Source: Vicinamibacteraceae bacterium
Lineage (GTDB): Bacteria; Acidobacteriota; Vicinamibacteria; Vicinamibacterales; JAFNAJ01
Length of the DNA stretch: 42,969 nt
NCBI GenBank assembly: GCA_023384595.1
Contig: JAHDVQ010000018.1
Coordinates: 1 to 42,969, forward strand
Direction of reading: 5' to 3'
The notes under the pieces are model-generated. The model searched no databases, had not been told where the DNA came from, and was given only the letters and a program-made list of their open reading frames with translations. Positions 18,901 to 26,800 of the stretch are shown here, in pieces (position 1 is the first letter of the stretch; the number at the start of each line of letters is the position of its first letter). The position numbers and the translations under genes were made by a program.

Positions 18901-19997
18901 TCGTCACCGCCGGCGCCACATCACCCGAGGCGCCTCGGGTCATCGAGGACGGTGTCGAGAAGGTGGAGGCGCTCGTGACCCTCGTGGAGCGCCGGCCGTG
19001 GCGCTTCCGCTGGGGCTTCCTCGTCACCGACGTGTACGACGAGTTCAACGAGAAGCGCCGTCAGCGCCCCGGCGTCACGGCCGACATCCAGTACCGGAAC
19101 CTCTTCGGACAGGCGGTCACGACCGGGGTCGCCGTCCGCGCATCGCGCGACTACCAGGCCGGCCGCGCCTTCATCACCGCACCGCGGCTGTTCCGGCGCA
19201 ACATCCGATCGAGCGTGTATCTCACGCGATCGCACGAGGACTTCGGCGTCGAAGGTCTGCCGCTCGAGATCGATCGCACCATCCTGTCGCTCGAGCAGCG
19301 CGTGCGGCCGCGTCCGGCGCTCGAGTTCAGCTGGGGCGCCAGCTACGAGCGGACGGACTTCCTCAACGAGTTCATCCCCGGCTTCGCGTTCGGCGGCATC
19401 CTCGACGTCATCAAGGCGCAGGCGCTCGGCCTCTACGATCGCCGTGACAACCCGTTCGACGCGACGCGCGGCTGGTTCCACGCCTCGGCCGTGGAGTACG
19501 GCATCACCCGGTCGGGCGGCGACCAGCGATTCCTGAAGTTCTCCACGCAGCAGTTCCACTACTGGACGGTCGCCGACCGGGTGGTACTCGCGACGGCCGT
19601 CCGCGGCGGAGTCGCGACAGGGTTCGGCGACGACCTCATCGTCACCGAGCGGTTCCTGCTCGGCGGCGGCAACACCGTGCGCGGCTATCCCGAAGAATCG
19701 CTCGGCCCCCGCGACGAGTTCGGACGCGTGGCCGGAGGCGAGGCCGTCCTGGCGTTCAACCAGGAAGTCCGGTTCCCGGTCTGGAAGTGGCTGCGCGGCG
19801 TGGCCTTCGTCGACGCCGGCAACGTGTTCCGGCGGCCGGACGACTTCGATGTCGGCAATCTGAAGGTCGGGGCCGGGCTGGGCGCCCGGCTGCACACACC
19901 GTGGGTGGTGCTCAGGCTCGACTTCGGTCTGCCGGTGTCGGACTCCACCGACCTGTCGCGCGGCCGCTGGATCTTCTCGCTCGGCCAGGCCTTCTGA
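12936..19997 (+). CDS. TamB-TamA/BamA fusion: envelope-spanning translocation/assembly protein
   Basis: One uninterrupted 2353-codon frame joins two proteins that are normally separate. Residues 8-26 form an inner-membrane anchor. Residues ~30-1100 are repetitive AsmA/TamB-type beta-rich sequence, and ~1100-1540 match the conserved TamB C-terminal (DUF490) region (e.g. TTYNLEPSTVDFVDP, LTISKSINGVVDVIVSQNL). After a basic linker, ~1555-2000 holds a POTRA-like series (LYRNQGYLEARVD, YRQRGYNNALV, LYDTGVFQRADVEV), interrupted at ~1950-2005 by a Pro/Thr/Gly-rich insert. Residues ~2020-2353 are an Omp85 barrel with the lid-loop motif VRGY at 2248-2251 and a C-terminal aromatic beta-signal ending in Phe. 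TamA and TamB normally cooperate to insert outer-membrane proteins and move lipids across the periplasm. The fusion would fix their ratio at 1:1. Confidence 0.9.
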   Translation: MSRWRRRLAIGFLVVAALLLLLLAGLQTPWARRQAIRQVVSALEGQGIHATFGSIGYNPLTLRVSAGEVRLAPIDTPSAPFFAARRIDAQVPWALLRGELRITSLEVDGGRLTLARGDDGRWNLPPSRESAPRTEPFILPIGRLRLSDFGVTVEDPDGGLRVRLDGLDVTLDPRGDGTIAGPLAIQGPLEIETAGRTLAARNVAGTLAYDGRHVQLAPLTLEVIRADGTPMTTARVEGRLADVYGDLAAELGIEGRADGAVAARWLELGEPVEGDVDWTARLEGAIADLEVPFTARSDALAFGALAPARLDVAGKYTSDAVTLDRIEAALLGGRAEGRARIALGEEGRAAASLTWHDLPVDALSRLVEPRGYQVAAATTGEFEGEWQSADWRTFEARAAVRFTPRPGRGVPISGRASLDAGNRRYALASSLEVGGHTRADVRLGGGLAQRWSDAGLAGETRVETTDIASLVSAIRATGAADVELPGGLSGPLVVAGRVEGQMARPVLVATAEAPALTLGTPDATGALVASVRADTSVLDAEVRSLVLAGNQTEGHVTVRFTNRALEGRFETTVTDLGALAGPFVPALDGMAVAGAGRVVTTIAGTLSRPVVDNDVALSGVALAGQAPAVVGGRVGLDGTAVVLDRVEIRRPEGDLVRLDGRYDWARDALDLRGSVDAWSLAPIALSAEGAPVPVRGTVDTLRVELAGPLETLGGSLTLNARDLAYGGLALGTAGLDARFDGGRGVVAVTMRELGGVVEGNLSLAGERPFFANVRLDQDDVRRLLPIEDPRLDLLSLGIEMNAVVQGRLGDVENLVATAEVTRLDGHLDRTAVALASPARFTYAERRAQAEAFDLQYGSTRVRLSGALGEALDGVQLRVTGNLADFESAIRLAGMTAPFALFGGFTLSLDAAGPMAAPDIRASLAIENAQASVNNLPPAFDIQVAAAYEEGVLAVETLRGQWQDSTLQASARIPARIAAEHLPASYVASLPPLTSAATIDASFDPLTPRALEPVLSGNVLDALRGVVSGRLHLETEAAALEAWRGELQLDRLALSVANVPLEQTRPTRVELAGGRVRIRDLEWAGEGNRLTAVGAIALTGADTPRFDLAVDGEGDLRVPGAFFPGISTGGRARASLSVSGPVSMPRLDGLVTVTSAEVRLREPRLAVTELNGNIVLVGDRVQFDNLRGTLNGGRLDVGGELTLAGFDIGTAGITVTARGVAMEYPEGFRSELRASVSLTKRAGEPTALLGGKVVVLRGAYRAPLSLLSFTQGGRAIVQGLAGEEPSALERTRLNITIRSVEDLIVDNNYGRFEAGLDLRLTGTVHEPALAGRLALREGGEVYLAGTTYNLEPSTVDFVDPTRIVPELGIVARTRVGGRDIRLNVTGPPDNLSLDLTSEDEDLGRADLASLLLTGRTMEQTTGAEADAAGALALSLLSGEVLGSAGRAFGLDSVRLTRGDVIDDDFRLDPTLIFEETDPASRLTISKSINGVVDVIVSQNLKDSGRLTWIVSARTIARIELRVVSADDNDRTYEIRQDLEFGGPSPAARRARAQQRARARGQRGEMEVGEVAVEATPSADRPALTARLRLEPGDTFDFFEWQDDRDRLLELYRNQGYLEARVDASRETVRPGDGERLVNLRYEVTRGPRTEVRVEGHPVPESVVGRIREEWADAVYDGFLLDDATRIVREHIASEGYLRGTVEARVDGGADAPVKTLVVAVSPGPLSTERHIEFRGRATLDEGELTDALDLADLETRAFVAPAEAAEIVRRTYQLRGYLDAKVEAQALEFAGDRAVLPLMIEEGVRYESSAIRFEGVSAVPETELAEAANWEAGRPFESEPFLLARGRVERYYRQRGYNNALVTPRIDLDREGGVAQVTFNITEGPRQVITDIVVVGGDNTSRRLIRRALDFQSGDPANLEKIYRARKQLYDTGVFQRADVEVVPPGTAEAREAAAEARAARLQARVARPVSETPPGAPETTPPGTGAPGVVTAGATSPEAPRVIEDGVEKVEALVTLVERRPWRFRWGFLVTDVYDEFNEKRRQRPGVTADIQYRNLFGQAVTTGVAVRASRDYQAGRAFITAPRLFRRNIRSSVYLTRSHEDFGVEGLPLEIDRTILSLEQRVRPRPALEFSWGASYERTDFLNEFIPGFAFGGILDVIKAQALGLYDRRDNPFDATRGWFHASAVEYGITRSGGDQRFLKFSTQQFHYWTVADRVVLATAVRGGVATGFGDDLIVTERFLLGGGNTVRGYPEESLGPRDEFGRVAGGEAVLAFNQEVRFPVWKWLRGVAFVDAGNVFRRPDDFDVGNLKVGAGLGARLHTPWVVLRLDFGLPVSDSTDLSRGRWIFSLGQAF

Positions 19998-20038
19998 GCC
20001 GGGGCTCGGCGCGGCCGGCGTCCGTCAGCCCGTCTGGC

Positions 20039-21562
20039 TCACTTCGCCCGGGCCTGCCGCCTGAGCGCGCTGTGGCGGTAGCCGTAGGCGAAGTAGAACA
20101 CGAGGCCGATCGCCAGCCACACCATGAAGCGGACCCACGTGACCCGCGGAAGCTGCAACATCAGGTACGTGCACGAGGCGATGGCCGCCAGCGGCACCAG
20201 CGGCACGAGCGGCGTGCGGAACGGTCTCGGGTGGTCCGGCCTGGTGTGCCGCAGGATCAGGACACCGAGCGCGACGAGCACGAAGGCGAACAGCGTCCCG
20301 ATGTTCGTCAACTCCACGACCTCGTTGATGTTGGCAATGCCGGCAAAGCTCGCCACGACGATGCCCGTCACGATCGTCGTGACGTGCGGGGTGCGGTACT
20401 TGGGATGGACCCGGGCGGCCCACGAGGGCAGCAGCCCGTCGCGCGCCATTGCGAAGAAGATGCGCGGCTGTCCCAGCTGGAACACGACGAGCACGGAGGT
20501 CGAGGCGAGCACCGCGCCGAGCGAGATGACGCCGGCCGTCCAGTTCATGCCGAGCGCCGAGAACGCCGTCGCCAGCGGCTCGGCCGTGTCGAGCATCCGG
20601 TAGGGTACGAGGCCCGTCAGCACGATGGCGACGAGGATGTAGATGATCGTGCAGACGACGAGGCTGGCGATCATCCCGATGGGCAGGTCGCGCTGCGGGT
20701 TCTTCGTTTCCTCGGCCGCCGTCGAGATCGCGTCGAAGCCGATGTAGGCGAAGAAGATGATCGCTGCCGCGCTCGAGATGCCCTGCCAGCCGTTCGGCGC
20801 AAACGGCGTCCAGTTCTCCGGCTGGACGTAGAAGACGCCCACCAGGATGAAGAAGCCGATGATGACGAGCTTCAGCACGACCATCGCGCTGTTGAACCAG
20901 GCGCTCTCGCTGATGCCCCGCACCAGCACCCACGTGACGCCCAGGACGATGAGGAAGGCCGGCAGGTCGAAGACGATGGGGATGTCGGCCAGCCTCGGCG
21001 CGCCGGCCACGGCTGCGAGCGCCTTCTGCGCGGTCATCGAGAGCGTCGCGGGATCGGCGCCGACGGCGGCCGACGCCGCCTGCATGGCGCTGCGATAGTC
21101 CATGCCGAGCCACGCCGGCCACTGGAGGCCGAGGCCGCGCAGCAGTTCCTGGAAGTAGCCCGACCACGAGATGGCCACGGCGACGTTGCCCACGGCGTAC
21201 TCGATGATGAGATCCCATCCGATGATCCACGCCACCAGTTCGCCGAGCGTGGCGTAGGAGTAGGTGTAGGCCGATCCGGCCACGGGCACCATCGAGGCGA
21301 ACTCGGCGTAGCAGAGCGCTGCGAAGCCGCACGCGATGGCGGTGATGATGAACGACACGACCAGCGCCGGCCCGGCGCCGAGGTGCGCCGAGCCTCCCGC
21401 GGCGGCCGTTCCCACCGTCGAGAAGATGCCGGCGCCGATGATGGCGCCGATGCCGAGTGAGGTAAGCTGCACCGGACCGAGCGTGCGCGAGAGGCGCCGC
21501 TCGCCGTGCTCCATCTCCTGCAGCAGGCGCTCGATCGGCTTGACGCGGAACAGCGTGGGCAT
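20039..21562 (-). CDS. APC-family amino acid permease, cationic amino acid transporter type
   Basis: A 507-residue inner-membrane transporter with about 12-14 hydrophobic segments. The unwound TM1 motif GIGAIIGAGIFSTVG and FFAYIGFDAISTAAEETKNPQRDLP in TM6 and its following loop are diagnostic of the amino acid-polyamine-organocation superfamily, CAT branch (the Phe/Ala-rich TM6 plus EETKNPQ). RPFRTPLVPLVPL near the C-terminus is also typical of CAT-like proteins. The substrate is probably a basic or neutral amino acid, but specificity is not readable. It is convergent with the TamB-Omp85 gene (41 bases between stops) and divergent from the ketopantoate reductase gene. Confidence 0.88.
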   Translation of the reverse strand: MPTLFRVKPIERLLQEMEHGERRLSRTLGPVQLTSLGIGAIIGAGIFSTVGTAAAGGSAHLGAGPALVVSFIITAIACGFAALCYAEFASMVPVAGSAYTYSYATLGELVAWIIGWDLIIEYAVGNVAVAISWSGYFQELLRGLGLQWPAWLGMDYRSAMQAASAAVGADPATLSMTAQKALAAVAGAPRLADIPIVFDLPAFLIVLGVTWVLVRGISESAWFNSAMVVLKLVIIGFFILVGVFYVQPENWTPFAPNGWQGISSAAAIIFFAYIGFDAISTAAEETKNPQRDLPIGMIASLVVCTIIYILVAIVLTGLVPYRMLDTAEPLATAFSALGMNWTAGVISLGAVLASTSVLVVFQLGQPRIFFAMARDGLLPSWAARVHPKYRTPHVTTIVTGIVVASFAGIANINEVVELTNIGTLFAFVLVALGVLILRHTRPDHPRPFRTPLVPLVPLAAIASCTYLMLQLPRVTWVRFMVWLAIGLVFYFAYGYRHSALRRQARAK

Positions 21563-21647
21563 GGGTGGCGCGATCCCCCGGGAAAAGGCGCGCCTACATT
21601 AGCAGAAAACGCCGGGACGCACGGGTCACGGCGCAGGACGACACGAC

Positions 21648-22589
21648 ATGCGCATCGCCATCATCGGACCCGGCGCCGTCGGAGGCTACTTCGGCGCCCG
21701 TCTCGCGGCGGCCGGCCACGAGGTGCTGTTCATCGCACGCGGCGCCCATCGGCGCGCCATCATGGAGCGCGGCCTGCTGGTGTGGAGCCCCTTCGGCGAT
21801 CTCGTCGCCCGCGGCGCCGCGCCGGAGGATCCGTCCGAGATCGGACCTCCCGACCTCGTCATCCTGGCGGTGAAGACCTACGACAATGCGACGGCGCTGC
21901 CGCTCCTGCGCACCATCGCGGGCCCCGACACCGTCGTGCTCACCCTGCAGAACGGCGTCGACAGCGCCGAGGAGATCGCCACCGTCATCGGCGAAGCGCC
22001 GGTGCTCGGCGGCACCGCCTACATTGCCGCAGCCATCCGCGCGCCCGGGCTCATCGAGCACACCGGCCGCTATCACCGCATCGTGTTCGGGGAGTGGTTC
22101 CGCCCCGGTTCCGAGCCGTCGCCGCGTGCCGCGGCGATCGGCGCCGTCCTCACCGAGGCCGGTGTCGTCGCCGAGGTCGTTCCCGACGCCCGCGTCGCCA
22201 TCTGGGAGAAGTTCATCTACCTCGCCCCGCTCGCGGCCTTCACCGCGGCCACGCGGCTGCCGACGGGCGCGACGTGGAACGACCCGGTCCTGCGCGCGCA
22301 GTTCATGGGCGCCGTGCGCGAGGTGGTGGCGGTGGGCGAGGCCGAGGGCATTCCCCTCGCGGCCGGGCAGGAGACCCGCATCGAGCGGCTGATGCAGGTC
22401 GTGCTTCCGGGCATGCGCTCGTCGATGCTCATCGATCTCAGCGCGGGCAAGCGCCTCGAGGTCGAGACCCTCCAGGGCGCCGTCGTCCGGCGCGCGGCGC
22501 GGCACGGCGTGCCGGTGCCGATCATGACGACGCTCTACGCCGTGCTGAAACCGTGGGCCGACGGACCGGTGACGACGTGGGCGTCGTAA
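21648..22589 (+). CDS. panE: Ketopantoate reductase family (ApbA/PanE) oxidoreductase
   Basis: A 313-residue NADPH-dependent reductase of the 2-dehydropantoate 2-reductase family, which makes pantoate for coenzyme A. The Rossmann motif is GPGAVGGYFG (7-16). VKTYDN and LQNGVDS at about 76-106 line the cofactor site, Lys188 (WEKF) is at the position of the catalytic lysine, and SSMLIDLSAGKRLEVE is the conserved C-terminal substrate-side motif. An AGGAC lies nine bases before the ATG. Paralogues of this family act on other 2-oxoacids and the neighbours do not confirm pantothenate synthesis, so the family call is firmer than the gene symbol. Confidence 0.82.
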   Translation: MRIAIIGPGAVGGYFGARLAAAGHEVLFIARGAHRRAIMERGLLVWSPFGDLVARGAAPEDPSEIGPPDLVILAVKTYDNATALPLLRTIAGPDTVVLTLQNGVDSAEEIATVIGEAPVLGGTAYIAAAIRAPGLIEHTGRYHRIVFGEWFRPGSEPSPRAAAIGAVLTEAGVVAEVVPDARVAIWEKFIYLAPLAAFTAATRLPTGATWNDPVLRAQFMGAVREVVAVGEAEGIPLAAGQETRIERLMQVVLPGMRSSMLIDLSAGKRLEVETLQGAVVRRAARHGVPVPIMTTLYAVLKPWADGPVTTWAS

Positions 22590-22603
22590 GATGAAGCCCT
22601 GAC

Positions 22604-23428
22604 ATGTCGCTCGGCCTCGTCGCGGTGGTTTCGCTCGTCGGAGGCCTCGCCGGCCTCATCGGGTCGCTGCTGGGGCTCGGCGGAGGCATCTTCCTCGTGC
22701 CCTTCTTCGTCATCGGGCTCGGGCTGCCGTTCCAGCAAGCGGCCGCCATCAGCCTGATGACGGTGATCGCGACCTCGAGCGCCGTCAGCGCGGGCACCGC
22801 CGGCAAGCGCCTGATCAACCTGCGGCTCGGCATGGTCCTCGAGATCGCCACCACGCTCGGCGGGCTGCTCGGCGGCGTCACGGCGATGGCGCTGTCGCCG
22901 CGCACCCTCACCGCGATCTTCGCGGCGACGACCGCGGCCATGGGCCTCGTGATGGCGAAGCAGGCGGGGGCGGCGCGCATCGAGCCGCTTCCGCCCGACG
23001 CCGACGTCGGGCGCATCGGCGGCCGCTTCTACGACGCGGAGCACGGCCGCGAGATTGCGTACCGCGTCCGCCGCCTGCCCGTGGGGCTGTTCTTCTCGTT
23101 CATCGCCGGGAACATCTCGGGACTGCTGGGCATCGGCGGCGGCATCCTCAAGACGCCGGTCCTCAACGCCTGGTGCGGCGTGCCCATCAGGGTCGCCGCG
23201 GCCACGAGCTCGCTCATGATCGGCGTGACCGCGGTGTCCACCGTGCCCATCTACTACGCCGAGGGGCACATCATGCCGCCCATCGCCGCGGCGGGTGTGC
23301 TCGGCGTGCTCGTCGGCTCGCGCGCGGGACTCTGGTGGGGCGAGCGCGCCGGAGCGCGCAACCTGAAACGGCTGATGTCGGTGGTCCTCTTCGCCGTGTC
23401 GGCGTCGATGTTGTGGAGGCTGTGGTGA
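22604..23428 (+). CDS. TauE/SafE-family anion exporter
   Basis: A 274-residue inner-membrane protein with two homologous halves, each carrying the family's glycine-rich signature: IGSLLGLGGGIFLVPFF near the N-terminus and SGLLGIGGGILKTPVL at about 175-190. About eight hydrophobic segments are present, with a polar central loop (~125-155). Family members move sulfite, sulfoacetate or related organosulfur anions outward; the substrate here is unknown. The last codons overlap the DUF1634 gene by four bases (GTGA), so the two products are likely made as a unit. Confidence 0.88.
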   Translation: MSLGLVAVVSLVGGLAGLIGSLLGLGGGIFLVPFFVIGLGLPFQQAAAISLMTVIATSSAVSAGTAGKRLINLRLGMVLEIATTLGGLLGGVTAMALSPRTLTAIFAATTAAMGLVMAKQAGAARIEPLPPDADVGRIGGRFYDAEHGREIAYRVRRLPVGLFFSFIAGNISGLLGIGGGILKTPVLNAWCGVPIRVAAATSSLMIGVTAVSTVPIYYAEGHIMPPIAAAGVLGVLVGSRAGLWWGERAGARNLKRLMSVVLFAVSASMLWRLW

Positions 23429-23793
23429 GCGAGTCGCCCCACGACCCGACCTCCGGCGCTCCAGAGCCTGGCGACGCGCAGGACGCCGCCATCGCGACGC
23501 TCGTCCGCGACGACCGGCGATTCGAGCTGCTGCTCGGCCGCACGCTCGGGATCGGCATCGCCATTGCGACCGTGCTGCTCGCCGCCGGCCTGCTCTGGTG
23601 GATCCTCGCGCCGCAGGTGTATGCGGCCGATCGTCTGCTGCGCGCCGGTCTCATCGCGCTCATGTGCGTGCCCGTGGGTCGCCTGATCGTGTCGCTCGTC
23701 GAGTTCGCCGCCGAGCGCGACTGGGTGTTCTTCGCGATCGTGTCGGGCGTGCTGTCGGTGCTCGGCGGCACCTTGTGGGTCGCGCTGAGCTGA
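23425..23793 (+). CDS. DUF1634 small membrane protein
   Basis: A 122-residue protein with a polar N-terminus of about 45 residues and three hydrophobic segments (LGIGIAIATVLLAAGLLWWI, LLRAGLIALMCVPVGRLIV, VFFAIVSGVLSVLGGTLWVAL). The spacing and the RAGLIALM...PVGRL core match DUF1634, a family that commonly follows TauE genes. The GTG start at 23425 overlaps the TauE stop (GTGA). It may be an accessory subunit of the exporter, but that is inferred only from the conserved pairing. Confidence 0.82.
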   Translation: MSESPHDPTSGAPEPGDAQDAAIATLVRDDRRFELLLGRTLGIGIAIATVLLAAGLLWWILAPQVYAADRLLRAGLIALMCVPVGRLIVSLVEFAAERDWVFFAIVSGVLSVLGGTLWVALS

Positions 23794-23820
23794 TCCCGGC
23801 GCCCCAGCCAGGTCCTCGCG

Positions 23821-26800
23821 TCAATCAGGTGAGTTCCGGATCGCCTCGAGCGCCGTCGCGGGAAGGAGCGGGAAGTCGGAAAGCACGCACGCCGTTTCTT
23901 CTGGCGTGAGGCGTGCGAGGCGGAGGACCTCGCGCTGCAGCGCGATGTACGGGCGGCTCTCGAACAGCGAAGCTCCGCCGTGGCGCGATGCGCCGCTCAA
24001 CCGGCGCGCGAGGCTGGCGAGCGTCTTCGCCACCGCGGATCCGGGCACGACCCACGGCAGCGGTAGCGCCTCGACGATGGCCGTCGTGACGTGCGACGAC
24101 ACGCGGCGCCGCACCAGGTAGTTGGCCAGCAGGCTGTTCAGCAGCGCGCACAGGACCCACGCCGGTTCATCGTCCTCGCGCGGGTCCAGGCAGAACAGCG
24201 TGTGCGTCGAGAGGGTGGACGAGGGGAGCACGGCCGCAATGAGCGTGAGCTGGTTGGTCGGCGAGGCCACGTCACGGTAGGCGAGTCTCGGCCGTCGGGC
24301 ACGCTCCGCCAGGCGCGGGCGCCGGTCGAGCGCCGCGGCGTCGATCCAGCGACGAGCCGCGCCGCGCTCGACGCGGAACGGGTGGACGTCCTTGCCGTCG
24401 AGCACGGGCCATCCCCTGGCGGCTCCGTTGAAGAGGGCACGGTCGTCCGAGGCGTTGAGCTCGCGTCCGAAGCGGGCCCCATATCCCGTCGAGTCTCCGA
24501 GCCGCGGATGCTCGACTGCCAGACGCTCGAGGAGCCGCGCGCCCACCTCGTCACGCACGTCGGGTACGGACAGGTCGGGCCCCGAGACGCGCCGTAGCCA
24601 GCCGAGCGACAGCGTGAGCGGCCACGCCGTCCGGTCGCCTCCCGCATCGGGCACGGCGTCCAGGGGTGTCGTGGTCGTCAGCCCCAGGCGCGCCGGTACC
24701 AGGCGCGCCCCGGCGTCGTCGGCCGGCATCGCGTGGGCGCGGGGTTTCGCGGCAGTGAACACGGCGAACCGTACGCCACGGTGAATAGGGAAGAGCCCAT
24801 GGCGGTTGTCGAACGACACGACGCCGTCGACCGTGTGGCGCGCGAACAGCGCGTGCCTCAACGGGCCGCTGCCGGCGTCGGCGAGCAGGCCCCACGGCAC
24901 GACGAGCCCCAGCCGGCCGTCGGGCGCGACCAGGTCGAGCACTCGATCGACGAAGAGCTGGTACTGATTGGCGTGGCCCTGGCGGCAGTGCGGGAAGCGG
25001 CCCGACTCGCGCGCGTAGCGCACGACCAGCGCGGGCGACGCCGGCCCGTGCGTCCGCCCGTCGTCGGCGCGGAGCATGTCCCAGGGCGGATTCCCGAGCA
25101 CCGCGTCGAATCCCGCGCGCTCGCGCCACGCCCCGTCCTCGTCGAAATAGACTTCCGGGAACTCGAGATCCCAGTGGAAGTACCGGAGGGCGGCCGCGCA
25201 CGCCTCGGTGTGCCGCCGGATTGCTTCGCAGGTGTCGGGGCCGAGACCCGACGCGCGCCCGAGCCAGTGGTCGCCGTACGCGCGGTAGGACGCACCACGC
25301 GGCGGCGGCGAGCCATCGTCCCAGAACCAGGCCGACACCCACGCGTCGGCCATCGCGCGCCAGGCCGCGCGCAGGCCGCCCTCGCCATCGAGGGCCGCCA
25401 GTTGCCGCTGCTTTGCCGCGACATCCCCTGGCGTCAGCTCGGGCTGGCGCGCCAGGCCGTGGCGCACCCGCACGATCCCGGGGAGCGTCACGCCGAGGTC
25501 GTCGAGAGGTAGCGTCGGCGCTCCCCGCGCGTCGAGCCGCCCGGGTGAGGGCGCGCGGGCGAGATCGGCGAGACGGGCCCCGAGCAGGCTGTTGCCGCAA
25601 CGCAGCCGGTGATCGAGAAACGTCAGCGGCTTCGTCCCCGCCAGCGTCGTGAGCCACAGCGAGAGGCGCGCCAGCTCGACGGCACGGGGATTCAGATCGA
25701 CCCCGTACAGGCAGCGCTGCGCCACCAGACGCCTGAACCCGCCGCGATCGGCCTCGGTCAGGTCGCCGGGGCGCACGCGCCCCTCGTGCACAAGAGCGGC
25801 CTCGTAGGCCTGCGCGATGTAGCGGCACGCCCCCACCAGAAACGCCCCGCTCCCCATCGCGGGATCGAGGACGCGAAGCGTGAGAATGTCGTCGCTGGTG
25901 CGGCCGCTCATGAGCGGCGCCAGCGTGCGGCGCACGAGGAAGGCCGTGATGGCGGCAGGCGTGTAGAACGACGAGGTCGCCTTGCGCGCCGACACGGCCG
26001 CGTGTCGTTTGTCAGGCGGGTCCGCCGCGCGGTCGCTGCCGAGAGGCCAGTCCTCGAGCACGCGCTCGTAGATGGCGCCGAGCTGCTCGACGCCGAGGTC
26101 GGCGTAGTCGAAGCGGACGACGGAGGGGCGTCCGCGTGCGCGATACGTGGCGAGCGCCCGCACCGCGATGGCGGCCTCGCCGTCGTCCAGCGTCGCGCGC
26201 TCGCTCGCCGGAGCCGACGCGGGAGAGAAGAGCTGGCTGTCGTAAGCGGTCACCCGCAGCGTCCCCGCACGGCAGCCGCGGTCGGCCAGGCGCGAGGTCG
26301 CCTTCAGCATGGCCCACAATCCGCGCGGCGGCGCGGCGGCGGCGCGCTCGACGGCCGACTGCATCGAGTAGTGTGCGCGGAAAATCGGATGCCACAGCGG
26401 TGCGAGCCCGGTGGCCTCGACATAGAGCAGGAACAGCAGCCGGTAGACCAGCGTGAGCGCCTGCTCCGCAAGTGGCGGCTCGTGCGGCCGGGCCGCGGTC
26501 GCCCGTGCGAGCGCGCGACCGAAGGCGACCAGCGCCACGCGCACACCGTCGTCGAGCGCGCGGTGCGTGGTGGCGCGATGGGACTCGGATTCGCTGACGA
26601 GCCGGTCGATGGAGCACGGCCTGCCGGGCCGCGCGAGCAAGGCGCCCGCCCACCCAACCGCGACGAGGCTCACCCCCTCGGACCGCTCGGAGACGACGCG
26701 CCCGAGGTCGACGACATGGGCAAGGCGGCTCCACGCTCGCTCGGCGTCGGTCACGAGCCATGTGCGCCCGTTGGTGGCCAGCGCGAACCGCGACCCGGCG

